A stretch of DNA of 64,000 nucleotides from Metridium senile (taxonomy: Eukaryota > Cnidaria > Anthozoa > Actiniaria > Metridiidae). The position numbers were made by a program, and so were the translations under genes. Location: assembly GCA_949775045.1 (NCBI GenBank), contig OX459100.1, positions 10,452,331 through 10,516,330 of the forward strand. Reading direction: 5' to 3'. Shown here piece after piece: positions 50,901 through 61,612 of this stretch. The stretch's first letter is position 1. Each line of letters opens with the position of its first letter. The notes beneath the pieces are model-generated. The model had not been told where the DNA came from, searched no databases, and saw nothing but the letters and a program-made list of their open reading frames with translations.

Positions 50901-52011
50901 CTGTGGATTAGAGTGGTAATACCATATCCATGAAATATAATAAATTTGTCACCTAGTTTATCACAAACTGATATAATATTTGAATAATAACCAGCTTTTT
51001 GATGTGGAATAGAGCACAAACACTATACAACATCGGAAGAGAAAAAGTACAACAACTAGTAGGTGAAGGAGTGTGAACTGCATTTAGTGTTTTTTAAGGA
51101 AACAATTAGTGTAATAATGCACTGGTGGTTAAACTTGTGTTGTGAAATAAGTCAAGTAAAATTATCACTATCATAATTACTATCATTATCATCACCACCA
51201 TACCCTGCGAGCAGAGATTTCTTTCTCTTACCTGGAACGATGAGGAAAGAAATTCCTCGTCTTCCTCGTCGTTCCAGGTAAGAGAAAGAAATCTCTGCTC
51301 GCAGGGTACCACCACCATCACCATAATAATAATAATTACTGTACCATAATTATCACCAACACCACCACCACAATAATAATTATTACTGTACCATAATTAT
51401 CTCCACCACCATCATTATCAATATTATATATTTGATATCCTTTATTTTATTATTTTCTAGGATATATCCACCAAGTGCGTTCATATGCACGCAGCATCTC
51501 AGCCACCATGCTTTTCACCGCCTCCCTTAATGACACATTCGACCCCGTTGGCTGTGACAATACAACATTCCCGTACACACCTATGAGTGAAGTGAACGTT
51601 CAGTGGACCTACAAAAAGGGGGACAAAATCATCCAAATGGGATTCATGAACATCGCAAAATTCCGCAAGACTTTAATCGATCAAATGGCAGAACACAAAG
51701 TCGAAAAGCTAACACCAGACTTTTTCCAAGAGTTTATCGAAAATGCATTTCCTATAGACGAAGAAGAAGAAATTGACCGTGACCCTAAAATGTTATTCAC
51801 TACATATCTTGATCCTGAAGGAAAGGGGTTTATTACTGTGAATGATATCATGAAGATTCCAAGTGATGATATCAAGAAGGTATTGCTTGGCTCAGAAACA
51901 CCACATGGTCCAATGAAGGTGGAATACCATGCAAAAAAGGTGACATTACCCAATGAAGTTGAAGATGACAATGGCAGTGTCGAGTCTGTGGATGAAAAAG
52001 ACGAACTATAG
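47962..52011 (+). CDS. ER-luminal JmjC-domain oxygenase, four exons
   Basis: Exons 47962-48438, 49248-49436, 50357-50489 and 51461-52011 join in frame (449 aa); exon 3 could instead start at 50366. It is a predicted Fe(II)/2-oxoglutarate hydroxylase of the cupin/JmjC fold. Residues 1-23 form a signal peptide. The iron triad is complete: H190-F-D192 in SVIHFDADHN and H270 in FIPSGYIHQV. Sequons at N121, N290 and N300 and a C-terminal KDEL fit the ER lumen. DPEGKGFITVND at 384-395 is a degenerate EF-hand-like loop. JMJD8 is an ER JmjC relative by location, but this protein is longer; the substrate is unknown. Introns carry the leader-repeat element (48471), a His-coding trinucleotide array and MITEs. 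AATAAA follows at 52268. Confidence 0.85.
48471..48618 (+). repeat. GACGAAGGGCT leader plus 66-bp unit, in JmjC intron 1
   Basis: GACGAAGGGCTGAAGCTCGA, then AACGTCAGTAAAGTT, ACGGTGTTACAAATG and one CACCGACGCAGCC unit. It starts only 32 bp inside the intron. Confidence 0.8.
49470..50290. repeat. CAT/CAC trinucleotide array with 63-bp higher-order unit, JmjC intron 2
   Basis: Units of CACTATCGTTATTATGATCA, CCACCATCATCATGATCACC and ATCATTTCTGTCATTATGAT (63 bp) recur about eight times between 49590 and 50110. Simple ATC-rich DNA flanks them. The frame running from exon 2 into this array gives a histidine-rich read-through that is not part of the protein. Confidence 0.9.
50550..51020. repeat. 52-bp repeat copies in JmjC intron 3
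   Basis: Three to four copies of TTTATCCATGAAATAAAATC, AATTTGCTACTGTGGATTAG belong to the family at 19300-19950. One copy is split by the MITE at 50640-50857. Confidence 0.75.
50640..50857. mobile_element. 218-bp MITE with TA target duplication
   Basis: Ends AGCTTGGTTTTCACTAGCGA and (reverse) AAGCCTGGTTTTCACTAGCG form terminal inverted repeats; the interior has AAGCGCAAG runs. TA flanks it at 50638-50639 and 50858-50859. The next 52-bp repeat copy reads GTGGATTAGAGTG without interruption, so the empty site is visible. TA duplication fits a Tc1/mariner-like or related source. Confidence 0.8.
51201..51308. mobile_element. 108-bp palindromic foldback
   Basis: TACCCTGCGAGCAGAGATTT at the left pairs with its exact reverse complement at the right (51289-51308). 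The arms continue complementary through TTACCTGGAACGA with a very small loop. It sits in ATC/CAC-rich DNA, so a target duplication cannot be judged. Confidence 0.75.
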
Positions 52012-53150
52012 TCTGCTACATGGATATTGTCGTTCGAAACAGAAATAGTGAGATTTGATTGGTTGAAAGGATAAGGAACTTCCACGACAATGAACGTTAA
52101 TGTTAGTTAATTAGTAAGGTAAAAAAAAACAGAAAATGCTGAGTTTTTACACTTTTGAAACTATCAGAAGAAATGAGTTTTTTTAAGCAAAACGTTGTGG
52201 AAATAATGGACACAAGAAAAGAACTTACAACATAAGTGATAAAATATAAACCTATTTAAGTTAAGTTAATAAAATTGATAAATGAAAATGCATGTGCAAT
52301 TGCTCCACTAAGTTCTAGTTCTAGTTCTACACTTTTGTACTCCAATAGTTTTGGTTCTGTACATCCCCAAGAGAGAAGACCCTCTCAAGATTGTGCTCCA
52401 AATGTATTTGATTGCTCACGTTTGTCAAATATTGACCAGTTACATCTATTACAAGATATACTCAAAAATATTTGTTTATCTTTGTTTGTTTTGCAACCAT
52501 ACATCCCCAAGAGAACAGTTCTTCAATCCTCAACATTACCATTACATTCACAAGAGTACACAGACTTTTCTAAACAATGGTTGACTTAAAGTTTGCTGTG
52601 GGAAGATTTTGAATCCTGCACTTCGTCAATGTCTGTGGTACATTAATACTAATGCGTTTTGTGCCTCGCTCATAAACAGTGGTAAAGCCCTAGGTCCTGT
52701 CTACTTTCACTCTAATCTTATATAAGGTGGGTGCAAAAGATCCTGTTGTGCTCTTCACAAAGAGCAGGGGATTGTCTCACAATATAACATTCATGTCTTA
52801 GATGTACCGCAGAGCCCACCCTCAATTAGCGTCATATGCGGATGTGGTGTCTCTGCTTTCGTATGAAGGAAAATAAAAAACTAAACGATAAATGAATTCT
52901 ATAATTGCAATTACATTAATTGCTTTATATTCCGCGATGATCATACTCATACACAATTTAATAACTACGGATCAGACCAACATATATCTACAAAAAATGA
53001 ATTGTTACATTCACTGAATAATAAACTTCAAGGTATATTCATTTATAAATATTAACTGCTAAACGAACATCACTGGATTAACCTTCTTTTAATTTTATGT
53101 TGCACACAAAACCATGTGACATTAGTTATTTTGTTATTATGAACAAAAAA
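52012..53150. other. 3' flank of the JmjC gene
   Basis: AATAAA at 52268-52273, 257 bp after the stop, is a good polyadenylation signal. The rest is AT-rich with no supportable gene; CATCCCCAAGAGA occurs twice (52363 and 52503). Confidence 0.55.
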
Positions 53151-54684
53151 ACTCACCAATCTGAAAAGATTTTCAGCCGTACATTCTCAAATGCACCACC
53201 ATTTAGATATTTTTATTATCGTTATAATGAACACAAAACTACTCAATATGCAAATATTTTCAGTCCATTCTCAAATGTACCAACATTTGATTATTATTGT
53301 TATTATGAACACAAAACTTCCCAAACTGCAAAGATTTTCAGCTGTACATTCTCAAATGCACCACCATTTAGATATTTTTATTATTGTTATAATGAACACA
53401 AAACTACCCAATATGTAAAGATTTTTAGCCATACATTCTCAAATGCACCACCATTTAGATATTTTTATTATTGTTATTATGAACACAAAACTACCCAACA
53501 TGTAAAGATTTTCAGCCGTACATTCTCAAATGCACCACCATTTAGATATTTTTATTATTGTTATAATGAACACAAAACTACCCAATATGTAAAGATTTTC
53601 AGCCGTACATTCTCAAATGCACCACCATTTAGATATTTTTATATTGTTATTATGAACACAAAACTACCCAACATGTAAAGATTTTCAGCCGTACATTTCT
53701 CAAAATTATGCATGTTTACCTTTAAATATTATTGATTGGTTGTAATAAATTCTAGTCCTGCAGCAAAACTGTAGGGACAATCTGTCACACAATATCTCCT
53801 CTAACATATATTAGAATTGTTTTCTACTCGATAAATAAGCAAAGTTATGGAATATTTAAAATTAATATCATAATATTAAAATTAATATCATAATATGTAT
53901 GCCATACATTCTCAAATGCACCACCATTTAGATATTTTTATTATTGTTATAATGAACACAAAACTACCCAATATGTAAAGATTTTCAGCCGTACATTCTC
54001 AAATGCACCACCATTTAGATATTTTTATTATTGTTATAATGAACACAAAACTACTCAATATGCAAAGATTTTCATCCATACATTCTCAAATGTACCAACA
54101 TTTGATTATTATTGTTATTATGAACACAAAACTTCCCAATCTGCAAAGATTTTCAGCCGTACATTCTCAAATGCACCACCATTTAGATATTTTTATTATT
54201 GTTATAATGAACACAAAACTACCCAATATGTAAAGATTTTCAGCCGTACATTCTCAAATGCACCACCATTGAGATATTTTTATTATTGTTATTATGAACA
54301 CAAAACTTCCCAATCTGCAAAGATTTTCAGCCGTACATTCTCAAATGCACCACCATTTAGATATTTTTATATTGTTATTATGAACACAAAACTACCCAAC
54401 ATGTAAAGATTTTCAGCTGTACATTCTCAAATGCACCACCATTTAGATATTTTTATTATTTTTATTGTGAACACAAAACTACCCAATCTGCAAAGATTTT
54501 CAGCTGTACATTTCTCAAAATTATGCATGTTTACCTTTAAATATTATTGATTGGTTGTAATAAATTCTAGTCCTGCAGCAAAACTGTAGGGACAATCTGT
54601 CACACAATATCTCCTCTAACATATATTAGAGTTGTTTTCTACTCGATAAATAAGCAAAGTTTTGGAATATTTAAAATTAATATC
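53150..54684 (+). repeat. 87-bp tandem array duplicated with its tail (period about 815 bp)
   Basis: Units carry CAGCCGTACATTCTCAAATG, CACCACCATTTAGATATTTT and TATAATGAACACAAAACTAC. There are two blocks (53150-53690 and 53905-54505), each followed by the same ~179-bp tail beginning GTACATTTCTCAAAATTATG (53691 and 54506). A 193-codon frame in the first block results from a unit divisible by three. Confidence 0.85.
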
Positions 54685-54823
54685 TTGAGTGAACGTTTTG
54701 ATTTTTTTTGACTTTTTTGTCAGAAATGCGAATGCCACGTTTTCCAAGTTCTTTGGCCTTTAGTGTGAACGTCTCTGAAGTAAACTTTACAAACAATTAC
54801 TATTGTGTAAGTTTACCTGTGTG

Positions 54824-54828
54824 TGTGT
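54824..54828. other. Target-site duplication, left copy
   Basis: TGTGT directly precedes the left LTR and is repeated at 61958-61962 after the right LTR. Confidence 0.85.
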
Positions 54829-55173
54829 TGTGCGGGATCCCTGTGGCAATGTCACATGTCCAGGGTCTCGTGGCCGTGATTTTACTGACATTGACAGCGT
54901 TGTGCTTCGATAATCACTCGTTTACATTATTTACGTATTTATACCTTCTTTTGTGGATATAATGGGCTAAGATCGTAAGTAATCATTAGTTTATTGTATT
55001 ATATTGATTTTGTCATTCATTTAGTGTAAATTTAGGCTTTCTTTTAATGTAAAATATCGTAATTTGTATTTCAGTTTTACTTGATTGAGATGAACCGTAA
55101 AATGTTGTTGTAAACTTCTATTCATTAAAAAACCAAGTTGAAAGAACGCCCAAAATGATTGTTGTCCTACACA
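54829..55173 (+). repeat. 5' LTR of the BEL/Pao element
   Basis: It starts TGTGCGGGATCC and ends GTCCTACACA, with 2-4 bp inverted ends. It carries promoter and polyadenylation functions by family knowledge; CATTAAAAAACC near its end may be the polyadenylation signal. Confidence 0.95.
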
Positions 55174-55249
55174 TTGTAAAAGATCTCCAAGAAATTCGTT
55201 GAATTCTTCGTATAAACATAGTTCTGATGTAAACGAACGTTTATTCGCA

Positions 55250-58200
55250 ATGAGTGGATTTAATGGAAATACCGGACCGGAACGACGGACCGCGGACTAC
55301 GGACTGTACACTGTCGTACAAAACGGAGCTTCAAGGGAAATCAACACTACTGTAGATGACTTGTTGTTTGGACAAGTTGGTGACGATATCCTCCAGCCAA
55401 ACGTATGCCCCACTGAGGACCTATTGGCTGCTGGATTAGCTACCACAGAAACCGCCCACGGATACAATCTCCGTACGAATCCACCCACTAACCCGATAAT
55501 AGATTTCGAGGAACTGTTGAATCATAAAGCTATAAGTAAACAGCGCCGCTTGGCTGCTACCTGGACCCAAATTTCCAACGACGTTCAGTCCGAAATCGTG
55601 TCACTAAGGACCATCATCTACACGTCGTGGAACCCACAATCAGCGCAAGATACAGCGAGCAAGATTGTAACTCACTGGAAACTCTTCGAGGAAGTCCACA
55701 AGGAATACCTTAGCGGCATTAAAGAAAGGAAACGCCTAGAAACTGTTGAAACTAAATACTCAGCCGTGAAGGACCTTGCTACAAACGTACTTGAGGAGTT
55801 TAGAAGGCAATTACAGATCAATCAACTAGCAGAAAACGATGATGCGCTTGAAAGTATCTCTGTTAAAAGTGACTGTAGTCACTTATCAAAGGCGTCGTCA
55901 AGTTCAACACAAAGAGAAAAACTAAGGACAATGCTCTTAGCAAAAAAGAAACTAGAGTTAGCCAAAGCGAGACAGCACGAGGAAGTCGAAACCGCAAAAC
56001 TCTTAAGAGAAATGAACGCAAGAAGAGAAATCAGGAAATTGGAGGAGGACGCAGCACTAGCTGAGGTTGAGTGGCAGGTAGAAACGGAATACAACACGAA
56101 TAACGACGTACACTCCATAGTTGATGGCGACCAAGGTCGTATCCAATACAGTACTCCTATCGACAACCCTTGTAAGCCACCTGAGGTTTCCCCTACTGGT
56201 ATCTCAACCGTAAAGCTTAGTACCCGCCCACTGACTTACAACGATTCCTTTGCTGCGCCACCTGCATCCAATCTGCATCCTACCAAGAGCTGGAGTCCTG
56301 GCTACGATCAAAAACAGAATTCTGCAGAACAATGTGTACCTTCCCTTTACGACCAACAAAGCTCTGTGAAACCACGTGCGTTTTCGCTTGACGATGAACA
56401 AAGTTCTCCGAAACCACGTGCGTCTCCCCTCGATGATAACCAAAGTGCTAAGGAGCAACACATACCATCCCCGACCTCAGTGAAAGATAACTCGAATTCA
56501 GCTATCACAGATCCTAAGTCAACCTCCATGGATCATATTGCAACAATGCTAAAGATACAGCTTCTTAACGGTATAAAGCCAACCCAGTTCAGTGGTAAGC
56601 CAGCGGATTTTCCTTTCCTGCGCAAGCAGTTAAGCGAACACTTGGAATCCCAACTTCTATCAGATGCCCAGCGTGTTGAATATCTACCAAAGTTCTTGTG
56701 CGGCGATGCTCTAGAAGTTATTAGAAGAAACCGCGGCTGTTCATACGACGATCTGGTCAACATCTTGGAAAATCGTTACGGTCGCCCTGTACAGGTATCG
56801 CAGGCCTGTATAGAGGAACTGATATCCGGCCCCAAACTGAACTACGGCGATAACGTTGGACTACTGAACTTCGCTGAAAGGCTGAACACAGCCACCAAGA
56901 TCTTGACTGGAGCCGATGAACAGGAGATCAGCGTCGCTACCAATCTGCGCAAGATTATTAGTCGCCTTCCAAACGATCTAATTTCAAAATGGCAAAACGT
57001 GAACTACGAACTACTTAGACGTGGATCATCCGCACGTCTAAAGGACATTTCTGACTTTGTCAAGAAACATGCAACCATTAGGAATGACCCGGTTTATGGG
57101 TTACCAAAAAGAGAAAACAAGGACATTAAGACCAACACAAGGCCAACACTAAAACCACAACTTCCTATACAGAAACTATCGACCATTGCAAACACAAGCG
57201 TCGAGAAAGATGTTAAAAGGATGTCAACTGCACCCGTAGACCGTTGCGATGTATGCAAGGGTCCTCGCCACAACCTGAAAGGTTGCCCAATCATCAAGCA
57301 ATGTGATCACGTAGATGTACGTCGTCAGTATGCTGCCGCCTACCACTTCTGTTTCAACTGCGGAAAACAACGTCCAGGTCATGGTTCTGGGACTTGCCCA
57401 GATACGCCGTCCTGCTCACGTTGCGGTGGTCGCCACTTGGACATCCTTCATAAAGATAAAATCCCTGGTCGTCAGTACTCTTCTATACCCAGTCAGGATA
57501 AAGGTTCGACCTACAATGACAAGGAGTCCGTACAGCCTTCACATGTAAAGAAGCCTGATTCAAAGCCTCAGCCAAAGGGAGTGTCTTCTGCCGCAGTTAA
57601 CAACTTGAACTCATCTGTGGTTCTTAATGTGCTCCCTGTTGTCATCACCTCAAGTGATAATAGGAGCTTGTCTACTTACGCCTTTCTCGACAATGGCTGC
57701 ACAGATACCCTGATAGATCAACAGTTAGCTGACGAACTCAACATAAAGGGAATCCCAGAGGAGATTCAAATTACGACCATTACGTCCAGTCGACAAGCTG
57801 AAACTCAGCATGTAAGCTTCACCCTTAAGTCTCTTGAGGATGACGAGGAAATTAAGGTCAACGATGCATACGTCCTACCAGATCTACACCAGTCCGAGCA
57901 GGTGTTACCTGAATCCGTCGACACGTCCTACTGCCCTCATCTACAAGGTATTAAGTTCTTAACCGTCGACGTACCCCGCATCTCCATATTGATAGGCAGT
58001 AACATTCCAAGTGCACATGTACAGAGGGAAGTCAGGTCTCCTAATGATGACGAGAATGGCCTCTACGGATATCGCTATCCACTTGGATGGACCCTGTGCG
58101 GTCCAATTAATGCAGTTACTAAACATACTGCATCGTTGAACTCCATATCAATGGACTGTCGTCTTGATGAAGCTCTTGAAAGGTTCTGGAAGATAGAAGA

Positions 58201-61200
58201 CAATGCAATATCTGGCGCTAAGAAGGAACTATCTCTTGAAGATAAACGTGCACTCCAAATAATAGAGGACACCACAAGATTTGTCGATGGACATTATGAA
58301 GTGGGTCTTCCGTGGAAAGATGTTGAGCCCAAGCTCCCAAACAATCGAAGTATGGCCGAAAGAAGGCTTGAGATGCTACGACGAAGGCTCGTGAAACCTG
58401 AAAATAAGGAACTTGAATCGATGTATCGACAAACCATGCAGGGCTACATAGACAAAGGGTATGCAAAGAAACTCACTAAGGATGAAATCGACACAGAAAG
58501 TCCAGTACGTTGGTACTTACCGCACCATCCCGTGTACAACCCTAACAAGCCGGGAAAGGTCCGAGTCGTTTTCGACGCTGCGGCTGAGTTCCAAAGCACC
58601 TCACTTAACAAGGCTTTACTGCAGGGTCCAGATTCCACAAACAGCCTCATTGGAGTGCTCCTACGCTTTAGAAAGGGCAATGTAGCTCTAGCCGCCGACG
58701 TTGAATCTATGTTCCACCAGGTTCATGTTCCAGAACGGGACCAACAAGCTCTGCGCTTCCTTTGGTGGACACATGGTTACGATGAGCCCCCTGACGTGTA
58801 TGCTATGCAAGTGCACATCTTTGGAGCCACCTCCTCGCCATGCGTGGTTAACTCGACTCTCAGGAGAACCGCCAACGACAACTCTGATGACTTCTCGGAT
58901 GAAGCAGTCGCAGCTGTAAAGCACAACTTCTATGTCGACGATGGACTGCCATCAAGTAGCGACACAGTGTCGGCAGCTTCTCTAGCGAATGAACTGGTTG
59001 ACCTTCTCCACAAAGGAGGCTTCAACTTAACAAAGTTTACCTCTAACAGCAAAGACGTCTTGGCCTCAATCCCGTCACACAAAAGAGCCAAACCTGAGTT
59101 AGACCTTGACTTGGACGAACTACCTGTCGAGAGAGCTCTCGGAGTTCGCTGGCATGTTGAGTCTGACGAACTCGGATTTACAATCAAAGACCTGGATCGA
59201 CCTGAAACCAAACGTGGAATCTTGTCAACTGTGTGTTCATTGTACGACCCCCTCGGCATGGCAGCTCCAGTTGTTCTTCAAGCTAAGAACCTCCTGCAAG
59301 ATCTTTGGAGAGCGAAAGTCGACTGGGACGAGCCATTGACTGATAGTTTCCTCACCAGATGGCGAGACTGGAAAAACGCCCTGCAGACCATGGCTGATGT
59401 ACGTATCCCACGGTGCTACTTCCCCCCTGGAACCATCCTGTCACAGTGCCAACTACAGATGCACCATTTCGCCGATGCCTCGGAGCATGGGTATGGAACT
59501 GTGTCTTACTTAAGAGTGAAATACCCAGACGGTACTATTCATTGCTCATTTCTAATGGGAAAGTCGCGTAATGCTCCCGTTAAGTTCACCACTGTTCCGA
59601 GGCTCGAGCTCCAAGCTTCTGTTCTGTCAACACGGATGAACAACTCTATTAGAGCTGAACTTGACCTGGACATCGAAAGAACACAGTATTGGACAGACAG
59701 TGCAATAGTCTTGCATTATCTAAGGAATCCAAAGCTTCGCCTTCAAACCTTTGTGGCGAATCGGGTACAAGAGATCAAAGAAAACTCAAGTGTTGAAGAA
59801 TGGAGTCATGTTCCCGGTGTCCTAAACCCGGCTGATGATGTTTCAAGAGGGTATGCACCCTCACAGCTTTCGCCCGATGGCAGATGGCTACGCGCTCCCG
59901 ATTTTCTATGGCGTGATGAGTCCTGCTGGCCTGATGGTGACTTCAACACCCCCACAGAAGCGGTCCTAGAGCTTAAAAAAGAGAAGCACGTGAACACCAC
60001 TGCTGTTAAAGTTCAAGAAAACTCTTCCGCTTCTAGTGAAATGCCAACGCTACACAAAGTCGTCGAGAGCTGCTCAAACTGGACCACCTTGCTTCGCCGT
60101 ATTGCATGGCTTGCGAGATTTGTCCAATACATCCGTGATCGTAAAAACGTGCCCACTGGTAATCTGACACTCGACGAGATTGAAAACGCTGAGCTGCAAG
60201 TTACAAAGATTGCACAACAAGCCTGTTACAAAGACGAAATCAAAGTCCTGCGCTCTGCTAAAGGTGTGAGTCCATCGAGCAAGATTGCTACTCTAAATCC
60301 AATACTTGACAGCCAGCAATTGCTAAGAGTAGGAGGGCGAGTCACACCAGGGCCAACTCTACGAATCACTACACAACCTCTTATTATCCCCAAAGGCCAC
60401 CATATTGCTGCCCTACTGATAACGCACATCCACAAATCTTGTGGTCACTTGGGACGTGAACACGTCTTGTCAAGGCTTAGAGAGAAGTATTGGATCCCTC
60501 AAGCACGAGTGTTAACCAGATCTATTCTAAGACGATGTCTCACCTGCAAAAAGCTGAATTCTAGGCCACTCACCCAAAAAATGGCACCGCTACCAACCTC
60601 TCGCACAGCAGCATATGAGCCGCCGTTCACTCGCACTGGTATGGATCTTTTTGGTCCCTTACACGTCAAACATGGCCGAGGAACAGCTAAACGTTGGTGT
60701 TGCCTCTTCACCTGCCTTACAACACGCGCCGTCCATCTGGAGGTCGTTAGCTCTCTGAGCAGTGATGATTTCTTGCTATGTCTAAGAAGGTTTCTGAATC
60801 GCCGAGGAGACGTGCTAGAGTTGCGCTGCGACAACGGTACCAACTTCGTGGGAGCGGAGCGTGAGTTAAAGGAAAGCTTCGAGGCATGGAACCAAGATCA
60901 AATACAGAAGGAGCTCATTCAACGAGGATGTAAGTGGATCTTCCAACCGCCCACTGCATCGAGCATGTCTGGAGTTTGGGAGAGACTGGTCAGGAGTGCG
61001 AAAACAGTTCTGAAGTCCATTATTGGTACCTATACTGTATGTGATGACGTCTTGTCTACGGTGCTGACCGAAGTAGAACGTGTCCTCAACAGCCGGGCCT
61101 TGACGAACAACTCAGACGACCCAAACGATTTGGACGCCTTAACTCCAGCTCACTTCCTCCTACAGCGAAAGGTCATTTCCCTACCTCCTGGTGTCTTCTG

Positions 61201-61522
61201 CGAAGCAGATGGTATACTGAGACGAAAGTGGCGTCAGGCTCAATTCCTTGCTGATCTCTTTTGGTCTAGGTGGATCAAGGAGTACTTGCCGCTGTTACAA
61301 GTAAGACGCAAGTGGCTTGCCGTGAAGCCTAACCTGAAGCCGAACGACTTGGTACTTCTAGTCAATGACAATTCACCGAGAGGTCACTGGAATCTGGGTA
61401 GAATAATTGAATGCTATCCGGGAAGTGACGGCCTCGTCAGGACTGTCAAGGTTAAGACAAGATCGGGTGAATTTGTACGCCCCATACAAAAACTCTGTTT
61501 GTTAGAAAACAATTTAGATTGA
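55250..61522 (+). CDS. BEL/Pao Gag-Pol polyprotein
   Basis: The 2090-aa frame begins at ATG 55250 (MSGFNGNTG), about 75 bp after the LTR. Order: charged, coiled-coil-like region (about 200-300); gag-type region of the DUF1759 kind (about 430-620); zinc knuckles from about 666 (CDVCKGPRHNLKGC, CFNCGKQRPGHGSGTC, then CSRCGGRH); aspartic protease with LDNGCTDTLID (D814); reverse transcriptase with YVDD at 1228-1231; the Pao A17 region; RNase H with FADASEHGYG (D1409); integrase HHCC zinc domain from about 1726; DDE core D1799, D1861, E1911; and a C-terminal DUF5641-like part. No stop or frameshift is present. There is no envelope frame. Confidence 0.95.
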   Translation: MSGFNGNTGPERRTADYGLYTVVQNGASREINTTVDDLLFGQVGDDILQPNVCPTEDLLAAGLATTETAHGYNLRTNPPTNPIIDFEELLNHKAISKQRRLAATWTQISNDVQSEIVSLRTIIYTSWNPQSAQDTASKIVTHWKLFEEVHKEYLSGIKERKRLETVETKYSAVKDLATNVLEEFRRQLQINQLAENDDALESISVKSDCSHLSKASSSSTQREKLRTMLLAKKKLELAKARQHEEVETAKLLREMNARREIRKLEEDAALAEVEWQVETEYNTNNDVHSIVDGDQGRIQYSTPIDNPCKPPEVSPTGISTVKLSTRPLTYNDSFAAPPASNLHPTKSWSPGYDQKQNSAEQCVPSLYDQQSSVKPRAFSLDDEQSSPKPRASPLDDNQSAKEQHIPSPTSVKDNSNSAITDPKSTSMDHIATMLKIQLLNGIKPTQFSGKPADFPFLRKQLSEHLESQLLSDAQRVEYLPKFLCGDALEVIRRNRGCSYDDLVNILENRYGRPVQVSQACIEELISGPKLNYGDNVGLLNFAERLNTATKILTGADEQEISVATNLRKIISRLPNDLISKWQNVNYELLRRGSSARLKDISDFVKKHATIRNDPVYGLPKRENKDIKTNTRPTLKPQLPIQKLSTIANTSVEKDVKRMSTAPVDRCDVCKGPRHNLKGCPIIKQCDHVDVRRQYAAAYHFCFNCGKQRPGHGSGTCPDTPSCSRCGGRHLDILHKDKIPGRQYSSIPSQDKGSTYNDKESVQPSHVKKPDSKPQPKGVSSAAVNNLNSSVVLNVLPVVITSSDNRSLSTYAFLDNGCTDTLIDQQLADELNIKGIPEEIQITTITSSRQAETQHVSFTLKSLEDDEEIKVNDAYVLPDLHQSEQVLPESVDTSYCPHLQGIKFLTVDVPRISILIGSNIPSAHVQREVRSPNDDENGLYGYRYPLGWTLCGPINAVTKHTASLNSISMDCRLDEALERFWKIEDNAISGAKKELSLEDKRALQIIEDTTRFVDGHYEVGLPWKDVEPKLPNNRSMAERRLEMLRRRLVKPENKELESMYRQTMQGYIDKGYAKKLTKDEIDTESPVRWYLPHHPVYNPNKPGKVRVVFDAAAEFQSTSLNKALLQGPDSTNSLIGVLLRFRKGNVALAADVESMFHQVHVPERDQQALRFLWWTHGYDEPPDVYAMQVHIFGATSSPCVVNSTLRRTANDNSDDFSDEAVAAVKHNFYVDDGLPSSSDTVSAASLANELVDLLHKGGFNLTKFTSNSKDVLASIPSHKRAKPELDLDLDELPVERALGVRWHVESDELGFTIKDLDRPETKRGILSTVCSLYDPLGMAAPVVLQAKNLLQDLWRAKVDWDEPLTDSFLTRWRDWKNALQTMADVRIPRCYFPPGTILSQCQLQMHHFADASEHGYGTVSYLRVKYPDGTIHCSFLMGKSRNAPVKFTTVPRLELQASVLSTRMNNSIRAELDLDIERTQYWTDSAIVLHYLRNPKLRLQTFVANRVQEIKENSSVEEWSHVPGVLNPADDVSRGYAPSQLSPDGRWLRAPDFLWRDESCWPDGDFNTPTEAVLELKKEKHVNTTAVKVQENSSASSEMPTLHKVVESCSNWTTLLRRIAWLARFVQYIRDRKNVPTGNLTLDEIENAELQVTKIAQQACYKDEIKVLRSAKGVSPSSKIATLNPILDSQQLLRVGGRVTPGPTLRITTQPLIIPKGHHIAALLITHIHKSCGHLGREHVLSRLREKYWIPQARVLTRSILRRCLTCKKLNSRPLTQKMAPLPTSRTAAYEPPFTRTGMDLFGPLHVKHGRGTAKRWCCLFTCLTTRAVHLEVVSSLSSDDFLLCLRRFLNRRGDVLELRCDNGTNFVGAERELKESFEAWNQDQIQKELIQRGCKWIFQPPTASSMSGVWERLVRSAKTVLKSIIGTYTVCDDVLSTVLTEVERVLNSRALTNNSDDPNDLDALTPAHFLLQRKVISLPPGVFCEADGILRRKWRQAQFLADLFWSRWIKEYLPLLQVRRKWLAVKPNLKPNDLVLLVNDNSPRGHWNLGRIIECYPGSDGLVRTVKVKTRSGEFVRPIQKLCLLENNLD

Positions 61523-61612
61523 CTGCATCGTCAAAGATTGTTATAGACTGTTATGTATCGTTAGTATTTAGTTAGATTGGGTCCTACCGGAGTAGGCCCA
61601 AGGCGGCCGGTA

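Noticed and set aside
53097..53678. 193-codon frame with a 29-residue repeat
   Set aside because: An 87-bp tandem repeat explains it; no signal peptide, splice sites or similar frame in the second block.
54708..54962. 84-codon frame over the 5' LTR
   Set aside because: It crosses the insertion site and runs into the LTR, so it cannot be an ancestral gene.
55199..55249. Upstream extension of the polyprotein from a TTG at 55199
   Set aside because: Eukaryotic translation should start at the first ATG, 55250; the 17 upstream codons have no support.
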